A DNA stretch of 64,000 bases, from the NCBI RefSeq assembly GCF_030908625.1, contig NZ_CP133133.1, positions 2,046,001 to 2,110,000 on the forward strand. The letters run 5' to 3'. The DNA comes from Paludicola sp. MB14-C6. Lineage in GTDB: Bacteria; Bacillota; Clostridia; Oscillospirales; Ruminococcaceae. The translations under genes were made by a program, and so were the position numbers. The notes beneath the pieces are model-generated. The model was not told the origin of the DNA. It searched no databases and saw only the letters and a list, made by a program, of their open reading frames with translations. Positions 8,720-17,552 of the stretch are shown here, one piece after another; position 1 is the stretch's first letter, and the number at the start of each line of letters is the position of its first letter.

Positions 8720-10148
8720 AAAGAAGCGAATTAGTATTCGTAATAAAATTTGGCTTGCAATTATGTCTACCGTTTTTGTTATTATTGGTGGACTTTGGTT
8801 ATTGCAAGTTGTTTTTTTAGAAGATTATTATTTGAAAATAAAGAAAAACGATATTGTAAATAATACACAAGCTATAGTAAAAGCCATTAACTATAAAGGG
8901 TTATATAATGCCGGGGATGATATATACCGTATTGGTTCCGCAAACACACTTTGCATTGATATTTCTCAACCGACTGGAGAGCCTATTGTAGGGTATGAAG
9001 GATTGGGTGAAAACTGTGTATTGCATGCAAATGGATTAAATAAGTTAAAAGTGCTAAAGGAAGCAAACGCAAATAAAGGCACAACAGTACTCGCAGACAT
9101 TACGCATCCAAAGTATGATACTAGATTCTATTCTTGTGCAATTACGATGGATGCAAAAGACGGAAACCAGTATACTGTAATGGTTACCGCCACCCTAGCA
9201 CCTGTCAAAGAAGCAGCAGTTATTATTAAAAATCAGTTAATTTGGGTATCTATTTTACTTGTGCTTGTAGCAACAGCAATTGCGTTTATATTGGCTCGTT
9301 CTTTAACAAAGCCAATTCAAAAGTTATCAAAAGCTGCACGTGAAATTGCATATGGAAATTGGAATGCAGACTGTACGGTGCCTAGTAATGATGAACTTGG
9401 AGATTTAAGCCAGAACTTTAGCTATATGCAAAAGGAGTTTGCAAAGGTAAATATTCTTCAAAAAGAATTGGTAGCGAATATTTCTCATGATATTCGAACG
9501 CCACTTACAATGATAAAAGGCTATGCAGAGGCAATCAAAGATATAACCGGCGATAATAAAGAGATGCGTGAACATCAATTAGATATTATAGTTGATGAAA
9601 CAAATCGCTTAAATACATTAGTGAACGATGTTATGGATTTATCGTTAATGCAAGCAGGGCAAACACCTATGAATATTGAGCCTTTTAATATTGCAAAAAC
9701 CATTACCGATATTTTAGGAAGGTTTGAGTTATTAGAGCAGACTAAGGGATTTGAGTTTACCTATATCGGAAATGAAATTGCTATGGCAAACGGTGATGAG
9801 GTCCGCATTGAGCAGGTTTTATATAACTTGATTAACAATGCAGTTAATCATATTGGCGAGCAAAAGCAAATTAAAGTTTCAGTTATAGAACAAGAAAAGG
9901 TTTATCGAGTTGAAGTTTCAGATACCGGAACAGGTATAGCGCAAGAAGATTTACCACTAATTTGGGATCGTTATTATAAACCATATAAAAATGGAGAACG
10001 AAAAACAGTAGGTACTGGATTAGGACTTTCTATTGTAAAAGCGATTTTAGTCAACCATGGTTCTCAATTTGGCGTTTATAGTACCATCGGAGTTGGCAGT
10101 ACATTTTGGTTTACATTAACCAAAGCCAAACCGGAAGAAAATCAATAA
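8706..10148 (+). CDS. Membrane sensor histidine kinase
   Basis: This protein of about 480 aa is cognate to the preceding regulator. It has TM1 at about residues 12-34, an extracytoplasmic sensor of about 145 residues with no domain I recognise, TM2 near 175-200, a HAMP linker, a HisKA domain with the phospho-accepting His in NISHDIRTPLT, and an HATPase domain with an N box, DTGTGI (G1) and GTGLGLSIVK (G2). The frame opens further upstream at a GTG (8691), but the ATGs at 8706/8709 overlapping the regulator's last codons by 11-14 nt suit translational coupling. A terminator follows, so the pair forms a two-gene operon. Confidence 0.93.
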   Translation: MMKSKKKRISIRNKIWLAIMSTVFVIIGGLWLLQVVFLEDYYLKIKKNDIVNNTQAIVKAINYKGLYNAGDDIYRIGSANTLCIDISQPTGEPIVGYEGLGENCVLHANGLNKLKVLKEANANKGTTVLADITHPKYDTRFYSCAITMDAKDGNQYTVMVTATLAPVKEAAVIIKNQLIWVSILLVLVATAIAFILARSLTKPIQKLSKAAREIAYGNWNADCTVPSNDELGDLSQNFSYMQKEFAKVNILQKELVANISHDIRTPLTMIKGYAEAIKDITGDNKEMREHQLDIIVDETNRLNTLVNDVMDLSLMQAGQTPMNIEPFNIAKTITDILGRFELLEQTKGFEFTYIGNEIAMANGDEVRIEQVLYNLINNAVNHIGEQKQIKVSVIEQEKVYRVEVSDTGTGIAQEDLPLIWDRYYKPYKNGERKTVGTGLGLSIVKAILVNHGSQFGVYSTIGVGSTFWFTLTKAKPEENQ

Positions 10149-10159
10149 TGTCCTAATTT

Positions 10160-10200
10160 AAAAAATGCCAGTCAAGTTTTTTGATGCGGCATTTTTTATT
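10160..10200 (+). terminator. Terminator after the histidine kinase
   Basis: A 10-bp stem (AAAAAATGCC at 10160-10169 with its complement at 10188-10197) has an 18-nt loop and a T-run within the 3' arm. Confidence 0.8.
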
Positions 10201-10224
10201 TGTAAACTTTATGATTTTATACAA

Positions 10225-10253
10225 TTGCTATATGGTAAAACTTATGATAGAAT
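10225..10253 (+). promoter_or_regulatory. Promoter for the 10287 gene
   Basis: TTGCTA (10225-10230) and TAGAAT (10248-10253) are separated by 17 bp, with a TG dinucleotide one base before the -10 box (extended -10). Confidence 0.6.
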
Positions 10254-10286
10254 AATGTTGAAATATGGAGTAATAGGAGAACTATA

Positions 10287-10676
10287 ATGAAAAAGAGTAT
10301 ACTTATTATGTTATGGTCGGCTTTGTTTTTGATTTTCTATATTTGCACAGGTTTATTAGATAGCCCAAGCATGGCTTTATACAGTAATGCTATATTATTA
10401 GGCGTTTTACTCATATGTTATTATATTTTTAGAATTTTAAGATTAAGTTATATACCAAAGCATAATATAATAACATGGCTAGCTCTTACATTAGTCAGTG
10501 TTCCTTTTGTTATTGGGTTATCCGAAGTTGGAATTATGCCTGATTCTACTAAAACACAAGGCATAAACAATGGAAAGATGGAATATCTTTTTTTTATCCC
10601 AATTAACTTGGGATTTGTAATATGTATGTGTATCGAGAATGTGATTGGGCGGTATTTACTTCACATACGTGACTAA
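10287..10676 (+). CDS. Small four-helix membrane protein, unknown
   Basis: This 129-aa hydrophobic protein has four predicted transmembrane helices (about residues 5-23, 29-48, 60-80, 96-120) joined by short loops. The last loop contains a polar stretch (MPDSTKTQGINNGKMEYL). I recognise no family motif. It lies 70 bp before the CPBP protease gene on the same strand and after its own promoter, so the two may form an operon. A TAGGAG ribosome site precedes the ATG. Confidence 0.6.
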   Translation: MKKSILIMLWSALFLIFYICTGLLDSPSMALYSNAILLGVLLICYYIFRILRLSYIPKHNIITWLALTLVSVPFVIGLSEVGIMPDSTKTQGINNGKMEYLFFIPINLGFVICMCIENVIGRYLLHIRD

Positions 10677-10746
10677 CTTGCAAAGTTGAAAGTAGGATGG
10701 TATTATTATATGATACATAGATCTAATGAGAAGTGGGGTTAGTTTT

Positions 10747-11688
10747 TTGGACAATAATGATTCAGTGGCACAAATAAAAAGACCAATAAAAGAGTTTACA
10801 AGAGTGGGTTTTGCTCTCTCGGCGATGGTACTTGCAATTTATGTTGCAAAATATCCACTTATCTTCTTAATTAAGAATTGCTTACCTGTTTTATTAAAAC
10901 CACCGTTTAGGCAATGGACAGCGCTTGGTTTATCGGCGGTTTGCATTTATTTAATTGGCTTTCCGATTATGATGCTTTTATTACGCAAAATTCCAAGTTT
11001 AAAAGCGACTGAAAAGAAAAAAATCGGTCCAACAAAATTTCTGACATATCTTGTAATTACGTTTGGTGCAATGTATATATCAAATTTTATAACGCTGCTT
11101 ATCGTTATGATTCTTTCTTGGTTAAAAGGTTCTATGCTAATTAACCCTCTTGAAAGTCTACAAGGGGGAAATATATTTGCTAATTTCCTATATGGTGCTA
11201 TTCTGGCTCCCATCATGGAGGAAGTAATATTTCGTGGTGTGATGGTAAATAAACTACGAAAATACGGTGATGTAGTTGCAATATTGGGGTCAGCTTTGGC
11301 TTTTGGGTTAATCCACGGTAATATTTCGCAAATTCTATATGCGTTTACTGCTGGTGTCATATTTGCCTATATAACATTGCGTTCCGGCACAATTCAGTAT
11401 TCTATATTGATTCATGTTTTGGTAAATTCACTTGGGTTAATAGTAGCGCCTTGGGTGGCACAAAAACAAAATATTATGCTGACAGCAGTTCTTGGTATGG
11501 TAGTTATTACAATGATTTCGGTTGGTACGTTGTTATTTGTTATCAATTTTAGAATCATTCGCTTAGAAAGAGGAACAGTTGAGTTTTCAACAAAGCAATT
11601 AGTGAAGCAATTGTTTTTCAATTGGGGAATGATTAGTTATTATATCGTTTCACTTATTTTAATCGTTTCTATGATTGTAATGGTATAG
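10747..11688 (+). CDS. CPBP-family intramembrane metalloprotease
   Basis: This protein has about seven or eight transmembrane helices and the complete CPBP (Abi/CAAX-like) catalytic set: EEVIFRG (motif 1, EExxxR), FGLIHGN (motif 2, FxxxH) and HVLVNSLG (motif 3, HxxxN). The frame also has an ATG at 10726 with no ribosome site. AAGTGGGG at about 10731-10738 fits the TTG at 10747 (about 8 nt), giving 314 aa, so TTG is preferred. Bacterial CPBP proteins are linked to prenyl-protein-type processing, bacteriocin self-immunity and regulated proteolysis. No bacteriocin gene is adjacent, so the role stays open. Confidence 0.87.
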   Translation: MDNNDSVAQIKRPIKEFTRVGFALSAMVLAIYVAKYPLIFLIKNCLPVLLKPPFRQWTALGLSAVCIYLIGFPIMMLLLRKIPSLKATEKKKIGPTKFLTYLVITFGAMYISNFITLLIVMILSWLKGSMLINPLESLQGGNIFANFLYGAILAPIMEEVIFRGVMVNKLRKYGDVVAILGSALAFGLIHGNISQILYAFTAGVIFAYITLRSGTIQYSILIHVLVNSLGLIVAPWVAQKQNIMLTAVLGMVVITMISVGTLLFVINFRIIRLERGTVEFSTKQLVKQLFFNWGMISYYIVSLILIVSMIVMV

Positions 11689-11733
11689 TATTAAAAATTA
11701 CAAAAAGTCACATAAAAATTTTCAAATAAGGTA

Positions 11734-11762
11734 TTGACAACTTTTTTGATGTTTGCTAATAT
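11734..11762 (+). promoter_or_regulatory. Promoter of the T-box leader
   Basis: TTGACA (11734-11739) is followed 17 bp later by TAATAT (11757-11762). A perfect TATAAT overlaps at 11760-11765 but with a 20-bp spacer. Transcription would begin near 11770, just before the T-box stem I. Confidence 0.75.
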
Positions 11763-11769
11763 AATATAA

Positions 11770-12078
11770 AACAATTTAATCATTTAATGCGTTGATAGGG
11801 AGTAGTAGTTATAATTGCTTGATTCAGAGAGCCGTTGGTTGGTGTGAAACGGTGCAGGTGTTGTGATGAACTCGCCCTTGAGCAGTCACTTGAAATCGGA
11901 TAACCGAAATTAGAGTTGAACGGCATTCCACCGATAACAGGAATAGCATTTGATAGATGCGAAAAAAGTGGGTAACAGTACTACTTTGTAGAACTGTACC
12001 AATTGGAGTGGTACCGCGGAAGATTATACAGCTTTCGTCTCCTTGACTAATTGTCAAGAAGACGAGAGCTTTTTTATT
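11770..12078 (+). promoter_or_regulatory. T-box leader, probable leucine (CUC) specifier
   Basis: This is a tRNA-sensing leader that controls the downstream acyl-CoA synthetase gene by transcription antitermination. It shows the AGAGAG motif of stem I (about 11826), the distal GGTTGGTG element, a specifier region where GAA is followed by CTC (11871-11873) and GCCCTTGAGC, the universal T-box TGGTACCGCGG (12009-12019), and a competing terminator. The T-box base after TGG is T, which pairs with discriminator A73 and agrees with tRNA-Leu. Family knowledge says uncharged tRNA stabilises the antiterminator. The codon call comes from alignment by eye to the usual spacing and is less certain than the T-box itself. 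Confidence 0.9.
12030..12078 (+). terminator. T-box regulated terminator
   Basis: An 11-bp outer stem AGCTTTCGTCT / AGACGAGAGCT (one mismatch) carries an inner CTTGAC / GTCAAG stem and ends in TTTTTT. Its 5' side overlaps the end of the antiterminator region. Confidence 0.88.
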
Positions 12079-12166
12079 TTCATTGACAATTAGATATTAA
12101 TTTCAAAGTAAGCAAGAGGCTTAATCCCTAAATGGGAAACTTTATTGAATTTAAGGAGGATTAACT

Positions 12167-13831
12167 ATGGATAAGTTAATGGAAATAACGGTTGGAAACT
12201 TATTAGAAGAGGTGGAAAAAAAATATCCTGATCAGCAAGCTGTAAAGTATATTGATCGTGATTACTGCCGCAGTTGGAAAGAATTTAATCAAGAAGTCGA
12301 TGAAATCGCAAAAGGATTTGTATCTATTGGCGTAAATAAAGGAGATCATGTTGCGATATGGGCTACTAATGTACCGGAATGGTTGTTAACATTGTTTGCT
12401 TGTGCAAAGATAGGTGCCATTTTGGTAACAGTAAATACAAATTATAAGGTCTTTGAATTGGAATATGTACTAAGGCAATCTGATGCAAAAGTTTTGGTTA
12501 TGACAAAAGGAACAAAATATGGGGACTACGTTCAAATCGTGAATGAGCTTTGTCCTACTTTAGTGAATCAACAACCAAATCAATTGGATTTTCCAATGCT
12601 GCCGTTTTTAAAATCTGTTATATTAACTGAAAATGAAGCACCTGCAGGTATGATGGCATTTTCTAAGCTTTATGAAAATGGAAAAGTAATAACAGATGAA
12701 GAATACATCCAAAGAAAAGCGCAACAGGATTTTCATGATGTTGTGAATATGCAGTATACTTCAGGCACAACAGGCTTTCCAAAGGGAGTTATGTTGACTC
12801 ATTATAATATTGTAAATAACGGAAAATGCATCGGTGATTGTATGAAGTTTACCCATGAGGATAAACTTTGTATTCCGGTTCCTTTTTTTCATTGCTTTGG
12901 GTTAGTGTTGGCGATTATGGCTTGTTTGACTCATGCAACCTCTATGGTGCCATTGGAATCCTATCGTCCAATCGACTTTTTAAGAGCATTGGATGAAGAA
13001 GAGTGCACAGCGATTCATGGTGTACCGACTATGTATATTGCGGCACTTGAGCATTCTGATTTTAAGAAGTTCAAATTTCCGAAATTAAGAACAGGTATCA
13101 TGGCGGGTTCTCCTTGTCCGATAAAGGTAATGCAGCAAGTAATCAATGATATGGGTATGCATGAAATAACGATTGCTTTTGGTCAAACAGAAGCTTCTCC
13201 GGTATGCACAATGACAACAACCGATGATAGTATTGAACATCGAGTATCAACCGTTGGTAAAGCGATGCCGCATGTTGAATGTAAAATCGTTGACGTGGAA
13301 ACAGGTGAAACATTGGGAGTAGGTCAACAAGGTGAGTTCTGTGCACGAGGCTATAACATTATGAAGGGCTATTATAAGATGGAAGAAGCCACAGCACAAG
13401 CAATTGATAAAGATGGCTGGCTACATACGGGCGATCTTTGTGAAGTAGATGAGCACGGCTATTATAAGGTTACAGGTCGTATTAAGGACATGATTATTCG
13501 TGGTGGCGAAAATATTTATCCCAAAGAGCTTGAAGAATTTATTTATACAATTGAAAATGTAAAAGATGTGCAGGTTATTGGTGTGCCAAGTGAACAATAT
13601 GGTGAAGAGGTCATGGCTTGTATTATTTTAAAGGATGGCGTTAATATGACATCAGATGAAGTGAAAGACATTATGCGTCAAAATATGGCTCGTCATAAAG
13701 TCCCTTCTTATATTGAGTTTGTTAAAGAATTTCCAATGAATGCAGCAGGAAAAATCATGAAGTTTAAAATGAGAGAATGGGCAGTTGAAAAGTTAAACCT
13801 ACAAAAAGCAAATGCAATTGAAACAGCATAA
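12167..13831 (+). CDS. AMP-forming acyl-CoA synthetase (FadD-like)
   Basis: This 554-aa ANL-superfamily enzyme activates a carboxylic acid with ATP and transfers it to CoA. The P-loop-like motif YTSGTTGFPKGVMLTH is near residue 197, followed by the A5-type motif GQTEASP, the hinge and gate region YKVTGRIKDMIIRGGENIYP, and the C-terminal catalytic Lys in AAGKIMKFKMRE. The general architecture is that of medium/long-chain fatty acyl-CoA ligases. Chain preference cannot be read. A strong AAGGAGGATT ribosome site precedes the ATG. It is the only gene behind the T-box, so expression should rise when leucyl-tRNA is uncharged. That suggests a role in branched-chain or amino-acid-derived acid metabolism, which is an inference. 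Confidence 0.92.
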   Translation: MDKLMEITVGNLLEEVEKKYPDQQAVKYIDRDYCRSWKEFNQEVDEIAKGFVSIGVNKGDHVAIWATNVPEWLLTLFACAKIGAILVTVNTNYKVFELEYVLRQSDAKVLVMTKGTKYGDYVQIVNELCPTLVNQQPNQLDFPMLPFLKSVILTENEAPAGMMAFSKLYENGKVITDEEYIQRKAQQDFHDVVNMQYTSGTTGFPKGVMLTHYNIVNNGKCIGDCMKFTHEDKLCIPVPFFHCFGLVLAIMACLTHATSMVPLESYRPIDFLRALDEEECTAIHGVPTMYIAALEHSDFKKFKFPKLRTGIMAGSPCPIKVMQQVINDMGMHEITIAFGQTEASPVCTMTTTDDSIEHRVSTVGKAMPHVECKIVDVETGETLGVGQQGEFCARGYNIMKGYYKMEEATAQAIDKDGWLHTGDLCEVDEHGYYKVTGRIKDMIIRGGENIYPKELEEFIYTIENVKDVQVIGVPSEQYGEEVMACIILKDGVNMTSDEVKDIMRQNMARHKVPSYIEFVKEFPMNAAGKIMKFKMREWAVEKLNLQKANAIETA

Positions 13832-14035
13832 AATCAAGCTTCTTTGCATTTACTTTTAGGAATAAGCAAGGTATATTAACCCCTATGGTGCCAAAATCAA
13901 AGATATTGACTATAACTAGAACATGATATAACGGAAACTTATTTCCACATATGAGTAAACAGACTTTATATGATATAATCGACTTATAAAGAAAAGACAT
14001 GACGATAAAAAATCAGCTTGAAAGGAATGAACATT

Positions 14036-14839
14036 ATGAAATTAGCTTTTTCAACACTTGGCTGTCCTGATTGGAGTTGGAGCGAAATATATGCAACTGC
14101 AAAAGACTTGCAATTTGATGGAATTGAAGTACGTGGCGTTGCAAACGAATTATATGTTCCAAAAGCAAAACGATTCACACCCGAGAAAATAGATAGTACA
14201 ATAGCAAAATTAAAGCAGGGTAATCTTGCAATTTCAATGCTAACTACAGGAATAGCAGTTGGAAGTGACTATCCGAACGCCTTAGCAGAAGCAAAAGAAT
14301 ATATTGATTTGGCACAAAAGCTAAGCTGTAAGTATATTCGTATCATGATTACTTCTAATCCATATCCTGAAGATTGTAATATGGTGCAAGCAATTGAACT
14401 TTATAATCAAATGTGTGCTTATGGTGAAGATAAAGGAGTTACTCCTTTAATGGAAACCAATGGCGTACTGGCTTGCTCTGATGCAATGAATCAATTTATG
14501 GATAAGATTGAAAGTAAGAATAAAGGGGTACTTTGGGATATTCATCATCCATATCGTTACTTCAATGAAAGCGTATATGATACTTATCGTAAGCTAGGTA
14601 AAGCAATACAATATGTTCATGTAAAAGATAGTATTAAGCCGAATGATAACATCACTTATCGCATGATGGGATATGGTGATTTACCGATTTATGATGCTAT
14701 TAAGCTTTTAAAAGAGAATAAGTATGATTCTTATATATCATTGGAATGGGTAAAGCGTTGGAATCCTGACTTAGAGGAACCCGGCATTGTTTTCGCTCAT
14801 TTTAAAAGCTATATGTTATTTTTACTTGGTAGAATATAG
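14036..14839 (+). CDS. Xylose isomerase-like TIM-barrel protein (sugar phosphate isomerase/epimerase family)
   Basis: This 267-aa protein of the AP-endonuclease-2/xylose-isomerase-like fold carries typical metal-site strands: GIEVRGVANELYVPK, TPLMETNG, GVLWDIHHPYRYF, VHVKDS and SLEWVKRWNPDLEEP, which supply the Glu, Asp, His and Glu ligands. Members isomerise or epimerise sugars or inositol derivatives; the substrate here is unknown. A TTG at 14018 and an ATG at 14027 lie in frame, but AAAGGA (14021-14026) is correctly spaced only for the ATG at 14036. The gene stands alone, ending in a very strong hairpin. Confidence 0.83.
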   Translation: MKLAFSTLGCPDWSWSEIYATAKDLQFDGIEVRGVANELYVPKAKRFTPEKIDSTIAKLKQGNLAISMLTTGIAVGSDYPNALAEAKEYIDLAQKLSCKYIRIMITSNPYPEDCNMVQAIELYNQMCAYGEDKGVTPLMETNGVLACSDAMNQFMDKIESKNKGVLWDIHHPYRYFNESVYDTYRKLGKAIQYVHVKDSIKPNDNITYRMMGYGDLPIYDAIKLLKENKYDSYISLEWVKRWNPDLEEPGIVFAHFKSYMLFLLGRI

Positions 14840-14843
14840 TATA

Positions 14844-14888
14844 AAAGCTTATCAATCAATCAAACAATTTGATTGATTGATAAGCTTT
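14844..14888 (+). terminator. 21-bp perfect hairpin, bidirectional terminator-like
   Basis: Arms at 14844-14864 and 14868-14888 are perfectly complementary over 21 bp with a 3-nt CAA loop and contain a TCAATCAATCAA motif. Weak T-richness follows. It covers an apparent TTG start of the next frame, arguing that translation begins downstream of it. Confidence 0.75.
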
Positions 14889-14922
14889 GTATTTGTTAAA
14901 TTTATATTGGGAGAATAAGATA

Positions 14923-15402
14923 ATGAATGTTAGTATAAAACTCGGAAGTTACGAAGAAATGTTAGAGTTATGGGATGGTAGGTATGAAAGCTTCGTGGAT
15001 GATTATGTTAGAGATATAAAACTTGGGAATCATGAAGTGTTGCTTATGAAAGATAACGAGACAAATCGCTTTATTGGTGAAATACATATTGTATGGGATA
15101 GTGGAGATAAAGACCAAGCCAATGGCATTGATACTGCTTATATTCTATCTTTAGAATTGTTGCCTGAATATCAAGGAAAAAAACTAAGTAGGTTGTTAAT
15201 CAAACAAGCTTTAATAAGGATTAAAGAAAAAGGTTTTCACAAAGCTACAATTGGTGCTGACGATATTGAACGTGAAAAGTTAAATACTATCTATCAAAAA
15301 TGGAGATTTACCAAAGAAATTAAACGAAGTTCTTTTGAATATGAAGAACAAGGTCAAACGGTTTTATGCACATACTCATTATTGTTAAATGATAAGCTCT
15401 AA
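14923..15402 (+). CDS. GNAT-family N-acetyltransferase
   Basis: This protein of about 159 aa has the GNAT fold. The beta4-alpha3 acetyl-CoA site reads LSLELLPEYQGKKLSRLLIKQAL (positions about 86-108; the Q/RxxGxG-type loop is QGKKLS, slightly divergent) and is followed by GFHKATIGADDIEREKLNTIYQKWRF, the usual alpha4 segment. The ATG at 14923 is preceded by TTGGGAG at 9 nt; upstream TTG codons fall in the hairpin. The acceptor substrate is unknown. Confidence 0.8.
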   Translation: MNVSIKLGSYEEMLELWDGRYESFVDDYVRDIKLGNHEVLLMKDNETNRFIGEIHIVWDSGDKDQANGIDTAYILSLELLPEYQGKKLSRLLIKQALIRIKEKGFHKATIGADDIEREKLNTIYQKWRFTKEIKRSSFEYEEQGQTVLCTYSLLLNDKL

Positions 15403-15470
15403 TATTTCATGATTAACTATAACTATTAATTTAATTATGATTACTTTCAGTAAAATTTACAAACACTATA

Positions 15471-15500
15471 TTGCAAAATACCTTAGAAAAGTGATACGAT
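15471..15500 (+). promoter_or_regulatory. Possible promoter for the nucleotidyltransferase gene
   Basis: TTGCAA (15471-15476) and TACGAT (15495-15500) are separated by 18 bp, about 30 bp before a strong AAGGGGG ribosome site. The -10 box is imperfect. Confidence 0.4.
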
Positions 15501-15531
15501 AATAGCAAGACATAGTAAGGGGGAAAACAAT

Positions 15532-16377
15532 ATGGATTCTGTAAAACCAATCATTCAAAAACTAACCCAAACCTTAAAGAGTACAGTGAACGGAAGATAT
15601 GCAATTGCATTAGCTGGATCCTATGCAAAAGGTGTGGCAGACAAAAGCTCTGATATTGACTTTTTTATGTTTGTAGAAAATCCAAAATTGTATGAAGATC
15701 GGGTTTCTATTATCAAGGGAATTGCAGATGATAATATGCCTGTTTATGTGTCAGCCGATTTTAATGATGGTGCATGGGGCGGAAGTATGGACTTCTTTTA
15801 TCAGGGAATTCCCGTAGAAACAACTGTGAGATATATTGATAAAATGGATTCAGTAATTGCAGATTGTTTAAAAGGTGAATTCGAAATTATTCCCGCATTA
15901 TGGACTACAAATGGTTATTATACGTATATTTATTTATCTGAAGTAGATTTTATTCACCCAATTGACGATCCATATGGAATTATTACATCCTATAAAGAAA
16001 AAATAAGAAGTTACCCAAAAGTATTAAAAAATGCAATTATTCATCGATTCTTTGATCGTTCAAATATGTGGCTCGATAATTTCCATTACAAGAGTGCAAT
16101 TGAAAGAGAAGATATCATGTTTACGGGTAGTATTGTAAAGAATACGGTACTTGATATGGTGCAAGTTGTTTTTGCTTTGAATGAAACCTATTTTACAGGA
16201 GATAAAAAGCTAGAAAAGCAGCTATCAAAGTTAGACTATTGCCCACACAAGCTGCTCGATAATGTGGAATTTTTGATGTCAGCTCCAAAGGATAAAGAAA
16301 AGTTGGCTGAACAAAGAGATATTTTGATTGCAATTCGTGACCGATTACAATATAAAATTAGTGAGATAGAAGAATAG
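15532..16377 (+). CDS. Nucleotidyltransferase-fold protein
   Basis: This 281-aa protein has an N-terminal Pol-beta-type nucleotidyltransferase signature, ALAGSYAKG followed by SSDIDFFMF (residues about 27-50), with two metal-binding Asp in DID, and a further acidic segment (IPVETTVRYID) that may give the third carboxylate. The remainder is helical with no motif I can name. It resembles stand-alone DUF4037/aminoglycoside-adenylyltransferase-like proteins, which may modify small molecules, RNA or protein. No antitoxin-like partner (MNT-HEPN) is adjacent, and the gene has its own promoter region and following hairpin. The function is unassigned. Confidence 0.75.
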   Translation: MDSVKPIIQKLTQTLKSTVNGRYAIALAGSYAKGVADKSSDIDFFMFVENPKLYEDRVSIIKGIADDNMPVYVSADFNDGAWGGSMDFFYQGIPVETTVRYIDKMDSVIADCLKGEFEIIPALWTTNGYYTYIYLSEVDFIHPIDDPYGIITSYKEKIRSYPKVLKNAIIHRFFDRSNMWLDNFHYKSAIEREDIMFTGSIVKNTVLDMVQVVFALNETYFTGDKKLEKQLSKLDYCPHKLLDNVEFLMSAPKDKEKLAEQRDILIAIRDRLQYKISEIEE

Positions 16378-16425
16378 AAAATGTAGTTATTATTTATTTT
16401 ATTGAATTTAATGTTAAAATGATGT

Positions 16426-16480
16426 AAAATGTATTTATAGGAAATAGAAAAGTTAATTTCTTGTAAATACATTTTTACTT
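16426..16480 (+). terminator. Terminator-like hairpin after the nucleotidyltransferase gene
   Basis: A perfect 12-bp stem (16426-16437 with 16464-16475) encloses an inner GAAAT/ATTTC pairing and runs into a T-rich 3' arm. Confidence 0.6.
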
Positions 16481-16535
16481 GTATTTATCAGACAATCACA
16501 GCTATAAGTACAGACATGAAAGGTAGCGATAGTTC

Positions 16536-17441
16536 ATGACAAAATCCCCAAAAAGCATTTGGTTCACGGTATTTTTATTTGTATTCATTTTCATTCTTTT
16601 GTTTATTAAGGGTACTTCTGTTATTGAAATTTCAGGGAATACATCTTTTGTATTTTATTCTATACCCATTCATCTTGTTGGTTTTATGCTTGGAATCATC
16701 TTGTTCTTGTTCAAGGGAATACGAGATATTTTTATGAAAACAATGGTACCGTTGTTTATGTTACCAGGATTTTTAACTATGTATTTTGTATTTTATCCAA
16801 TGACTCATAATACGCAAATACGAACTTATTCCAATTTAGGTTTCAAGAGGTTCTTTGTTGAAAATTCAGTTAATCCTGATAAGGTACAACTGCAAAGTCC
16901 TACATTTGGTTACTTAACTGAGTTTTTCTTTGGCTTTGTGGTTGGGTTAATGTTAATTGTGTTAATTAACACGATAATGCATAAATCCTATAAACAGCTA
17001 TTGTTTATTCGTCCGGTTTATTGGGTTGCTTTGGTAGTTCCGTTTGTGATTGGGTATTGTGACACGATTATTAGTTTTCTAGCAAATATGCATCATCAGT
17101 ATTGTATTAATCCAACAACTCCTGTATCGGTGAGAATGGCATTGCCAACTGTTTTTATTGAATATAGCTTTTTGTTTTTAGTGGTAGCAGCTTTTATGTT
17201 TTTTGTGGTTCAAAAAATAGCGATTAGCAAGCCGATTGCAATAATAAGTTGTTGTATTGCGTTACTCTTAGCACCTTTGAATCCTTATGTAAGTGTATTG
17301 GCGATAAAACTCAATTTCTTAAAAGAAACTTGGTATGTGGAAAACGTTTTAGGAAGGTATCGCTATTCACTTGTATTATTTATGGCTGTAATTTTTGTAC
17401 TTGGAATAAAAAGTATAAAACAGTCAAAACAAATTGATTAA
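16536..17441 (+). CDS. Polytopic membrane protein, unknown
   Basis: This 301-aa protein has about eight hydrophobic helices (near 9-26, 40-60, 66-88, 128-147, 160-182, 208-228, 235-255, 278-296). A hydrophilic loop (about 92-125) contains TQIRTYSNLGFKRFFVENS. I recognise no family motif. The ribosome site is weak (AAAGG about 12 nt before the ATG). It is transcribed alone and ends in a strong terminator just before the rpoB promoter. Confidence 0.6.
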   Translation: MTKSPKSIWFTVFLFVFIFILLFIKGTSVIEISGNTSFVFYSIPIHLVGFMLGIILFLFKGIRDIFMKTMVPLFMLPGFLTMYFVFYPMTHNTQIRTYSNLGFKRFFVENSVNPDKVQLQSPTFGYLTEFFFGFVVGLMLIVLINTIMHKSYKQLLFIRPVYWVALVVPFVIGYCDTIISFLANMHHQYCINPTTPVSVRMALPTVFIEYSFLFLVVAAFMFFVVQKIAISKPIAIISCCIALLLAPLNPYVSVLAIKLNFLKETWYVENVLGRYRYSLVLFMAVIFVLGIKSIKQSKQID

Positions 17442-17448
17442 AAATAAC

Positions 17449-17479
17449 AAATCCCCCTCATAATAAAGAGGGGGATTTT
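17449..17479 (+). terminator. Terminator upstream of the rpoB promoter
   Basis: The 11-bp stem AAATCCCCCTC / GAGGGGGATTT has an 8-nt loop and a following T-run, a textbook intrinsic terminator. Confidence 0.9.
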
Positions 17480-17517
17480 GCATATAATAATTTTTTTAAA
17501 CTTTTTTACATAGATAC

Positions 17518-17546
17518 TTGACAAGCAGTCAAAAACATTATATAAT
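17518..17546 (+). promoter_or_regulatory. Consensus promoter of rpoBC
   Basis: Perfect TTGACA (17518-17523) and TATAAT (17541-17546) boxes are separated by exactly 17 bp. This is the best promoter in the window, as expected for RNA polymerase genes, and shows that rpoBC is not co-transcribed with rplJL here. Confidence 0.9.
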
Positions 17547-17552
17547 GATATA

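Noticed and set aside
14887..14922. TTG start extending the GNAT protein by 12 residues
   Set aside because: The codon lies in the 3' arm of a strong hairpin with no ribosome site, while the ATG at 14923 has a good one.
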